Origin: Methanosarcinaceae archaeon
GTDB taxonomy: Archaea > Halobacteriota > Methanosarcinia > Methanosarcinales > Methanosarcinaceae
Direction of reading: 5' to 3'
NCBI GenBank assembly: GCA_030609665.1
Contig: JAUWBW010000123.1
Location: 1-5,862, forward strand
Length of the DNA: 5,862 bases
The notes beneath the pieces are model-generated. The model was not told the DNA's origin, searched no databases, and saw nothing but the letters and a program-made list of their open reading frames with translations. Made by a program: the position numbers and the translations under genes. This document shows positions 1 through 4,805 of the stretch, piece after piece; the stretch's first letter is position 1; each line of letters starts with the position of its first letter.

Positions 1-1
1 C

Positions 2-1252
2 ACGGACATAACAGTACAGTTGAGCGTGAACAGCCTTGTGCAGAAACACTGCAGCATACTTGCAAAAACAGGCAGCGGTAAATCATATACCGCAGGCGTG
101 CTGTTGGAAGAAATGCTTGATCGGAACATTCCTCTTTTGATAATTGACCCGCATAGTGAATATGCATCACTGAAAGACGCAGCATCACCCAAATCCGGGG
201 ATTTCAAGAAATACGGCGTATCCCCGAAAGGATACGGTTCACAGGTAACAATATACACGCCTGCGAACAAGTCGATAAATCCGGCTGCCGATGAGGTTTT
301 CAGGCTCAACGGTATAAACCTGACAGTCAAAGAACTCACTGCGATCTTTCCTGATAATTATACAAGCACACACATGGGGATACTCTACGAAGCCGTACAG
401 AAACTCAAGGCTGAAATGGAAACATATACGCTTGATGACATCATCTTCGAGGTTGGAAACGACAAGAGTAAGGCTAAATGGAATGTCATCAGCCTGCTTG
501 AGGACATACGAGAAACCGGAATACTCTCAACCAGTCCCACTCCGATCGAAGAACTTGTACAAAAAGGCAAGGCTGCTGTAATCGATCTAAAAGGGGTCTC
601 ACCCGACATACAGAGTATGATCGTAGCACGACTTTGCAGCACCATGTTCGAGGCGCGCAAGGTAAACCGTGTGCCACCGGGTATGCTTGTTATCGAAGAA
701 GCGCACAATTTTGCACCGGAACGTGGATTCAGCAAGACCGCAAGTTCTGAGATATTACGAACCATCGCATCAGAGGGACGAAAATTCGGACTTGGTATGA
801 TGGTAATATCCCAGCGTCCGGCACGTATCGACAAGAATGTGCTTTCGCAGTGTGGCACACAGATCATCATGAAAGTTACAAATCCGAACGACCTCAAATC
901 CATAAGCAAAGGACTTGAAGGCGTAAACTCGTATGTCGAGGAGGAGTTGAAAAGATTGCCCCCGGGTGTTGCCATGCTGGTGAGCAACGATATCGAACGA
1001 CCTGTTCTTATTGACATCAGGGTAAGAAAAGCAAGACATGGCGGTGAATCCGTGAATGTACTCAAGAGTGCAAAATCCGCACCCACACCTAAACCTGCAC
1101 CCACATCCAAACCTTCAAGATCACGATCAAAATCACCTCAAAGGTCTGCAACAACTACAGACCCCACGTCTCCGCCCCCGAAGCGAAAACCATCCCGTAC
1201 TGCTGAAAGCGAAGAAGGTGGATTGTTCAAGAAGATATTTGGTGCTAAATAG
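2..1252 (+). CDS. herA: HerA-family ATPase (DNA translocase/helicase), 5'-truncated
   Basis: HerA/FtsK-superfamily hexameric DNA-pumping ATPase. Known HerA proteins work with the NurA nuclease in archaeal DNA end resection. The frame is open from base 2, so the start and the usual N-terminal HAS barrel lie outside the window; a TTG at 20 is only an internal codon. Numbering from that TTG, Walker A is AKTGSGKS (15-22), Walker B is GMLVIEEAHNFAP (221-233) with the EE pair, and the family motif SQRPARIDKNVLSQCGTQI follows, ending in NPND. The ATPase core ends near residue 345. A low-complexity Pro/Ser/Thr/Lys/Arg tail (about 354-398) follows, closing with the short amphipathic end GGLFKKIFGAK. 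DUF357 and DUF555 genes follow on the same strand. nurA is not visible; it may lie upstream. HerA-family membership is secure. Whether this is the resection HerA or a HerA-like paralogue is less sure. Confidence 0.9.
   Translation, partial: TDITVQLSVNSLVQKHCSILAKTGSGKSYTAGVLLEEMLDRNIPLLIIDPHSEYASLKDAASPKSGDFKKYGVSPKGYGSQVTIYTPANKSINPAADEVFRLNGINLTVKELTAIFPDNYTSTHMGILYEAVQKLKAEMETYTLDDIIFEVGNDKSKAKWNVISLLEDIRETGILSTSPTPIEELVQKGKAAVIDLKGVSPDIQSMIVARLCSTMFEARKVNRVPPGMLVIEEAHNFAPERGFSKTASSEILRTIASEGRKFGLGMMVISQRPARIDKNVLSQCGTQIIMKVTNPNDLKSISKGLEGVNSYVEEELKRLPPGVAMLVSNDIERPVLIDIRVRKARHGGESVNVLKSAKSAPTPKPAPTSKPSRSRSKSPQRSATTTDPTSPPPKRKPSRTAESEEGGLFKKIFGAK
1079..1114 (+). repeat. 18-base tandem repeat within the herA tail
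   Basis: Two adjacent 18-base copies (1079-1096 and 1097-1114) differ at two positions and encode APTPKP then APTSKP. They open the disordered C-terminal linker of the HerA-like protein. They keep the reading frame and were probably made by a small in-frame duplication. Confidence 0.7.
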
Positions 1253-1277
1253 TGAAATTGGACACAAGTGGATAAAT

Positions 1278-1559
1278 ATGGCAGCAGATTTAAATGAAAA
1301 GGTTGAGAGATATGAGCGATTACTCAAGGAAGCACTCGCTAAAGCAAAATTTGCACCAATAGAAGGTTCTCACATGCACACAGTTGCCAGTGATTACCAC
1401 ACAATGGCAAGTTCATATTATGGGGATGGCATACATTTTGTTGAAAACGGCGATCCTGTGAATGCTCTTGTTTGCTTCAGTTATGGGCATGCATGGCTTG
1501 ACGCAGGCGCACGCCTTGGTGTATTTGATGTGGATGATGATGTGTTGTTCACAATATAA
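1278..1559 (+). CDS. DUF357 family protein
   Basis: A 93-residue soluble acidic protein that I recognise as the archaeal DUF357 family; its biochemical function is not established. It begins with a charged helix (residues 5-25, NEKVERYERLLKEALAKAK) and continues with a helical segment rich in His, Tyr and Ala (HMHTVASDYHTMASSYYGDG, 32-51). The family-typical stretch NALVCFSYGHAWLDAGARLG (62-81) follows, then an acidic end. The predicted fold is an all-helical, TPR-like hairpin (inference). The frame stays open well upstream into the herA tail, but the ATG at 1278 gives the normal family length and comes just after the herA stop. Only a weak GGAT lies in front of it. The 25-base gap from herA suggests cotranscription. 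Confidence 0.85.
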   Translation: MAADLNEKVERYERLLKEALAKAKFAPIEGSHMHTVASDYHTMASSYYGDGIHFVENGDPVNALVCFSYGHAWLDAGARLGVFDVDDDVLFTI

Positions 1560-1621
1560 TTAATTATTATAACTTAATGGAAGACGAATTGAATTAAATT
1601 TGAAATTTTGGAGAGATAAAT

Positions 1622-1972
1622 ATGGGAAATTACCGTGTAACACTTGAAGCCGCCTGGTTGGTTAGAGACGTGCAGACAGCAGATGATGCAATAGGGGTTG
1701 CCATCTCAGAAGCTGGAAAAAGGCTGAATCCGAAACTTGATTTTGTAGAAGTTGACGTTGGGACCACATACTGCCCGGCATGTGAAGAACCGTTTGGCAG
1801 CGTATTCCTAACAGCCAACACCGCGATCGTTGGTCTTGTTCTCGAAATGAAAGTATTTGATGCAGAATCCGAAGAACACGGAGCAAGAATTGCAAAATCC
1901 GTGATTGGACAGGCACTTCGGGACGTACCGTTAAATGTTATCGAAGTTGAAGAGTTTGAAAGATCCGGATAG
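1622..1972 (+). CDS. UPF0212 / DUF555 family protein
   Basis: A 116-residue protein of the conserved archaeal UPF0212 (DUF555) family, with no established function. Family features include the N-terminal GNYRVTLEAAWLVRDV, the central TTYCPACEEPFGSVF with a C51-x2-C54 pair, and the downstream LEMKVFDAESEEHGARIAKS and ALRDVPLNVIEVEE stretches. The single CxxC could bind a metal only together with other ligands or by dimerisation, or it could be redox active (inference). Length is full for the family. The ATG at 1622 is supported by a GGAGAG at 1610-1615, six bases upstream, one of the clearer ribosome sites here. It lies 62 AT-rich bases after DUF357, so it could be cotranscribed or have a weak promoter of its own. 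Confidence 0.9.
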   Translation: MGNYRVTLEAAWLVRDVQTADDAIGVAISEAGKRLNPKLDFVEVDVGTTYCPACEEPFGSVFLTANTAIVGLVLEMKVFDAESEEHGARIAKSVIGQALRDVPLNVIEVEEFERSG

Positions 1973-1977
1973 ATTTT

Positions 1978-2036
1978 GAAGTGATAGATAGGAATACAGT
2001 TGTCACTTCTACGATTATGCAATATGCGGTATTTTT
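1978..2036 (+). terminator. Putative hairpin plus T-run after the herA cluster
   Basis: GAAGTGA (1978-1984) is exactly complementary to TCACTTC (2003-2009). Wobble pairs lengthen the stem to about 10 pairs with a 12-base loop. A T5 run lies at 2032-2036. It starts six bases after the DUF555 stop. Archaeal termination depends mainly on T-runs, so the T5 may be the active part. The distance from stem to T-run is larger than in a bacterial terminator. Confidence 0.45.
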
Positions 2037-2072
2037 ACGAGAAAATTCTCCATCCGGTCGAATTGACTCGAG

Positions 2073-2096
2073 CTATATAATTCTATAAATTATATA
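2073..2096 (+). promoter_or_regulatory. TATA-rich promoter of the PfkB-family gene
   Basis: CTATATAA (2073-2080) and a second TATA-like stretch (2084-2096) sit directly before the kinase ATG at 2108. With archaeal spacing of about 25 bases, the first box predicts transcription starting around 2100-2105. That is a leader of only a few bases. No Shine-Dalgarno match is present, which agrees with a leaderless mRNA. Confidence 0.6.
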
Positions 2097-2107
2097 CTAG
2101 AACAAAC

Positions 2108-3001
2108 ATGACACAAAAAACAATTTCTATTGTAGGGCACACCGCCATTGACGGTCTTTTTGACGTTGAGAACATCGCTGGACTCAATGAATCATCCCCT
2201 ATCATCGATTACAAAGAATTCCATGGCGGAGGGGCTGCCAATATTGCGGCTGCGATCGGGATACTTGGCGGGAAATGTCAACTGATCTCGCCTGTTGGTG
2301 CAGATTTTACAAGTTCGGGATATGAGGAACACCTGACATCTGTCGGTGTTGACCTGTCACTCCTGTATCGGTTCAATGACGAAAAGACCGCAAAAGCGTT
2401 CGTTTTCACCGACAGGGAACATAATCAGTGTTCCTACTTCTACTGGGGCGCATCTGCAAAACTGAAAGAACTTGAGCCGCCATCAGTGGATTTTGTCCAT
2501 CTCGCAACTGCGGATTCCGTTTTTAATTCAAAGATCGCAAAGATGGCAAAGTTCGTGTCATTTGATCCCGGGCAGGATCTTGTGACATACTCAACTGAAC
2601 ATCTTACGAGCATACTTGAAAATACCAATATCCTGTTCACCAATCGACATGAGATAAAAAGAGTCTCTGAGATGACAGGACTTTCTTTTGAACAACTGCA
2701 AGAGATGATCGACATTATCGTTGTGACCTATGATGCAGAAGGGAGCAGAATATTCACATCCGGTGATGAATACTCAATTCCGGTCGTACCTGTGACCGCT
2801 CTTGACCCAACGGGTGCGGGAGATGCATATCGTGCAGGATTCCTGCTTGCATACACGCGCGGATATCCGCTTGAAAAATGCGGCTGGATCGGAGCGACTG
2901 TTGCGTCTTTTGCTGTCCAGTCCATTGGATGCCAGACTGACCTGCCTACATGGGACAGAATGAAGGGGCGGTTTGAAGAGCATTTCGGAAAATTGGATTA
3001 G
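2108..3001 (+). CDS. PfkB-family carbohydrate/nucleoside kinase
   Basis: A 297-residue ribokinase-fold (PfkB family) kinase that transfers phosphate from a nucleotide donor to a hydroxyl of a sugar or nucleoside. The N-terminal VGHTAIDG carries the substrate-binding Asp15. HGGGAANIAAAIGILGG (39-55) is the first PfkB signature. TNRHE provides the NxxE-type motif, and VVTYDAEGS matches the nucleotide-side TxGxxG region with a variant sequence. DPTGAGDAYRAGF (233-245) is the second signature, with D239 as the expected catalytic base in the GAGD anion hole. Length is normal for the family. Methanogen homologues include nucleoside kinases such as that of Methanocaldococcus jannaschii, but substrate cannot be assigned from sequence alone. 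It is transcribed alone from its own promoter and starts at an ATG with no ribosome site. Confidence 0.88.
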   Translation: MTQKTISIVGHTAIDGLFDVENIAGLNESSPIIDYKEFHGGGAANIAAAIGILGGKCQLISPVGADFTSSGYEEHLTSVGVDLSLLYRFNDEKTAKAFVFTDREHNQCSYFYWGASAKLKELEPPSVDFVHLATADSVFNSKIAKMAKFVSFDPGQDLVTYSTEHLTSILENTNILFTNRHEIKRVSEMTGLSFEQLQEMIDIIVVTYDAEGSRIFTSGDEYSIPVVPVTALDPTGAGDAYRAGFLLAYTRGYPLEKCGWIGATVASFAVQSIGCQTDLPTWDRMKGRFEEHFGKLD

Positions 3002-3029
3002 TGCAAACGTACTTGTTTAGGTCGGTTTG

Positions 3030-3058
3030 ATGCCGAGTCAATCCGCCGCAGGCGGCAT
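3030..3058 (+). terminator. GC-rich hairpin downstream of the PfkB-family gene
   Basis: CCGCC (3043-3047) and GGCGG (3051-3055) pair across a GCA loop. ATGCCG (3030-3035) is exactly complementary to CGGCAT (3053-3058), giving an alternative larger stem. It lies about 30 bases after the kinase stop and is GC-rich in AT-rich surroundings. No T-run follows, so it may be an mRNA 3' end structure or a REP-like dispersed palindrome rather than a terminator. Confidence 0.4.
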
Positions 3059-3107
3059 GTTCCAATGAAATGATGGAAATTTGCGATAATGATTGGATTG
3101 ATTTGAA

Positions 3108-3120
3108 GTACATAAATTTA
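3108..3120 (+). promoter_or_regulatory. TATA-like element before the inverted-repeat RNA candidate
   Basis: The AT-rich stretch GTACATAAATTTA is centred about 25 bases before base 3140, where the large inverted repeat begins. That matches the archaeal spacing from TATA box to transcript start. The match to a consensus box is modest, so this is mainly a positional argument. Confidence 0.35.
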
Positions 3121-3139
3121 AAATTAACAATTTGTTTTC

Positions 3140-3262
3140 GTTTAGCTCAATTTGTTCATAAACCAGAGGGGAAATTGCTACGGTCTATGTGTACTCTGTG
3201 GCAAAATTGACTGTAGCAGAATAGAACGAAATGAGATGAACTAAATAAACACTGTATTTTTT
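3140..3262 (+). ncRNA. Candidate structured small RNA (nested inverted repeats)
   Basis: No protein gene is credible here. An outer stem pairs GTTTAG/CTCAATTTGTTC (3140-3157) with GAACGAAATGAG (3224-3235) and CTAAA (3241-3245), with a five-base bulge. In the 12-base core only one pair fails and one is a wobble. An inner stem pairs TTGCTACGGTC (3175-3185) with GACTGTAGCAG (3209-3219): 11 consecutive pairs including two G-U wobbles. CAGAG (3164-3168) could also pair with CTCTG (3194-3198), crossing the inner stem as a pseudoknot. A T6 run at 3257-3262 would end a transcript of about 120 bases. The TATA-like element upstream and the T-run favour the + strand. I do not recognise a known RNA family. 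A palindromic mobile remnant is the main alternative. Confidence 0.4.
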
Positions 3263-3439
3263 CATTCAATTGACAAATTTGGCTATATTTTTTGCTGGCA
3301 AATGATGTGGGAACGTGCTGCCTACGGCGGTTGCATTGGTTCCACTTTCAGATAGGACGACTCATTTACGCAGTTATCTTACAACAGCTATACAAGTACG
3401 TGCAAACAAACGAATTCGTTATGGTACAAGAACAATCGT
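3263..3439. other. Intergenic stretch with no recognised gene
   Basis: This stretch lies between the structured-RNA candidate and the 3' end of the KaiC-like gene. A TATA-like GGCTATATTTTTT occurs at 3281-3293. A 64-codon frame starting there runs into the KaiC-like gene, has no family resemblance and no ribosome site, and is not called. A perfect 12-base palindrome, AACGAATTCGTT, lies at 3409-3420, about 20 bases beyond the KaiC-like stop. I see no tRNA, transposase or terminal repeats. Confidence 0.5.
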
Positions 3440-4165
3440 TCAAAACATCTCAGCTTCGACACTCACTTCAATTCCCTTTTCTGTGATCGAATAAGGTCTG
3501 CTGCCGCGATGGTGATTTGTCCGTCGAATCCTGATAACTTCCATTTCAAGTGATACATCGTAAGTACCGACAGGCCTGACATACCTTAATGTCACAACCC
3601 CATCTACCAGATACTCCAATATACCGAACTTTGAAGAGTATGGATCGTCTACAGCTGCTTCTGATGTCAAAAGTGTGGTGGCGCCACTGTATTTAAACAT
3701 TTCACACAAATTGAACATCATGTTCCTGCGGTCTGATTCCGAGGTATGGAACATTTCCAAAAGGGTTATCGAATCAAAAACAATACAATCAACTTCATTG
3801 GATTCCAAAAATTGTGGAATTGCACCCTCGATCTTCATAATTGATGTCGAGATATCCGCTGAACTAAGAGTGATCAAGATCAACTTTTCATCTTCGATAT
3901 ACTTTTCAAAATTCCACCCAAACATCTCGGCTGTTTCAAGGAACTGGTCTTCACCAACATCCAGATTGATGTAGACACAAGTCTTGTTCTCCAAAAGGCT
4001 TTGATTTGTGAATTGCATTGCAAGTGTGGACTTTCCGGTACCAAATGCACCGATTACCGCAACCAAATGATGTGCCGGTATGCCTCCGTGCAGCATGCGG
4101 TTAAGTCCATTTACCCCGGTTACATGCCTTTCAATACTGCTTTTTTTGATCGATATTTCATTCAT
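3440..4165 (-). CDS. Single-domain KaiC-like (RecA-superfamily) ATPase
   Basis: A 241-residue single KaiC domain, a group proposed in archaea to act as ATP-driven signalling hubs, often beside histidine kinases. The N-terminus has the KaiC pattern TGVNGLNRMLHGGIP (16-30). Walker A is GAFGTGKST (39-47), and Walker B is DCIVFDS (126-132) with D131. The C-terminal third keeps the family layout: DGVVTLRYV, a basic RIRRTNHHRGSRPYSIT segment, and a closing EKGIEV. Where KaiC has its catalytic EE pair after the second strand, this protein reads YINLDVGEDQ (65-74), so ATP hydrolysis may be altered. The ATG at 4165 is supported by GGGAG (+ coordinates 4174-4178), eight bases upstream. It is divergent from the membrane-sensor pair and has a palindrome over its promoter. 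It is not a full two-domain clock KaiC; GvpD- or FlaH-like roles are less likely. Confidence 0.88.
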   Translation of the reverse strand: MNEISIKKSSIERHVTGVNGLNRMLHGGIPAHHLVAVIGAFGTGKSTLAMQFTNQSLLENKTCVYINLDVGEDQFLETAEMFGWNFEKYIEDEKLILITLSSADISTSIMKIEGAIPQFLESNEVDCIVFDSITLLEMFHTSESDRRNMMFNLCEMFKYSGATTLLTSEAAVDDPYSSKFGILEYLVDGVVTLRYVRPVGTYDVSLEMEVIRIRRTNHHRGSRPYSITEKGIEVSVEAEMF

Positions 4166-4180
4166 TCAGTACACTCCCAC

Positions 4181-4211
4181 AATTCTTAATGTTAGAACAT
4201 TATTTAGAATT
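4181..4211 (-). promoter_or_regulatory. Palindromic operator over the KaiC-like gene promoter
   Basis: TAATGTT (4187-4193) and AACATTA (4196-4202) form a perfect 7+7 palindrome around AG. AATTCT (4181-4186) and AGAATT (4206-4211) extend it, with three unpaired bases on one side. On the - strand the outer arm overlaps a TATA-like TTCTAAATAATG centred near 4206. The predicted transcript start is near 4180, and the ribosome site lies at 4178-4174. The palindrome therefore fills the space between TATA box and start, where a dimeric repressor would act. A partial half-site, ATGTTAGA, recurs near 4222. Confidence 0.5.
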
Positions 4212-4288
4212 ATCCCATGATATGTTAGATGATCGGCATAGTTGGAATATTTCTCCGACAAAAGATATATGGATTTCCCCAACATTGA

Positions 4289-4432
4289 GTGGGTAAGGGT
4301 GACATAAAGGGTACGGGACTTGGTCTTGCAATTGTAAAACGTATCATTGAATTACACGGTGGGAATGTTGGAGTTGAGGATAATACGGCTGGAGATGGGT
4401 GTGTGTTTTGGGTGACTTTGAGAAAGGCGTGA
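4289..4432 (+). pseudogene. Remnant of a histidine kinase HATPase C-terminus
   Basis: The frame encodes a clear C-terminal end of a histidine kinase ATPase domain. GTGLGLAIVKRIIELHGG (starting at 4310) is the G2 box and following helix, and a final strand like GCVFWVTLRKA runs to a TGA at 4430-4432. An in-frame stop at 4286-4288 closes it upstream, and no N or G1 box, HisKA domain or start codon precedes it. It is too short to act as a kinase and is best read as the 3' scar of a deleted or recombined gene. It lies just upstream of another PAS sensor gene, which points to loss or exchange within a tandem kinase array. Confidence 0.8.
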
Positions 4433-4449
4433 GGTTTGATGTTATAAGT

Positions 4450-4480
4450 TTATAATAATTATAAGTGGCAATATATAAAT
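4450..4480 (+). promoter_or_regulatory. AT-rich palindrome and TATA box of the membrane-sensor operon
   Basis: A TATA box, ATATATAAAT (4471-4480), precedes the 3TM/PAS gene pair and predicts transcription from about 4500. Just upstream, TTATAAT (4450-4456) and ATTATAA (4458-4464) form a perfect palindrome around one A. This could be an activator or repressor site, but such palindromes arise easily in AT-rich sequence. Confidence 0.5.
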
Positions 4481-4526
4481 CACATTAAAATACAATAAAC
4501 ATGTAGTATTGGAGTATGTGTCCAGA

Positions 4527-4805
4527 ATGATACAAGAAAATGAAATCGTCTCACTCTTGTTTTGCATTGGTGTATTATATTTTATTTTAATAAACAAATT
4601 GCAACTAAAGCGTCTGCCATCATCAAACATATTTGTATCGGGATTTTTAATTTACACGCTTAGCAGAATTATTACAGTTCTTGAAGGGTTGTTTTTTGAA
4701 GATATTCTCAATATATTTGAGCACGCATTATATGCCATAAGTTCTGTATTATTGCTCATCTGGCTATGGAATGTATTTAAAAAGAATGAACGAGGTGTGG
4801 AATGA
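4527..4805 (+). CDS. Small three-helix membrane protein, paired with the downstream sensor
   Basis: A 92-residue integral membrane protein of no named family. Three hydrophobic segments are visible, at about residues 7-22, 35-56 and 61-82, separated by a basic loop (KLQLKR) and an acidic turn (FED, 57-59). A charged tail, KKNERGVE, ends the protein. The frame opens at TTG 4509, and GTG 4518 is possible. I chose ATG 4527 because it leaves GGAG (4511-4514) upstream at a somewhat long spacing. It overlaps the next gene in ATGA, so translation is probably coupled. Its helix spacing and the FED-x5-E motif at the start of helix 3 match the N-terminal membrane region of that next protein. It therefore looks like a free-standing copy of the same module, perhaps forming a complex with it (inference). 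Confidence 0.72.
   Translation: MIQENEIVSLLFCIGVLYFILINKLQLKRLPSSNIFVSGFLIYTLSRIITVLEGLFFEDILNIFEHALYAISSVLLLIWLWNVFKKNERGVE

Noticed and set aside
385..1110. 241-codon open frame on the - strand opposite herA
   Set aside because: It is antisense to a well-supported HerA ATPase, has Ser-rich low-meaning sequence and no family motif, and is explained by codon bias of the sense gene.
1252..1275. Seven-codon GTG frame between herA and DUF357 resembling a leader peptide
   Set aside because: It is too short to distinguish from chance and lacks a ribosome site or an attenuator-like structure.
1056..1277. Upstream extension of the DUF357 frame to an ATG at 1056
   Set aside because: It overlaps the herA tail in another frame and adds His/Pro/Asn-rich sequence foreign to the family. 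The ATG at 1278 gives the normal length.
1630..2022. 130-codon - strand frame opposite the UPF0212 gene
   Set aside because: It is a shadow of a conserved family gene and has no recognisable domain.
3140..3163. tRNA-like TAGCTCAATTT stretch resembling a D-arm
   Set aside because: No acceptor stem, anticodon arm or T-arm can be assembled around it; the bases belong to the long inverted repeat.
3409..3420. Perfect palindrome AACGAATTCGTT beyond the KaiC-like stop as a terminator
   Set aside because: No T-run follows on either strand and the stem is only six base pairs, so a terminator call is not supported.
3292..3486. 64-codon + strand frame after the structured-RNA candidate
   Set aside because: It runs into the 3' end of the KaiC-like gene on the other strand, has no ribosome site and resembles no family I know.
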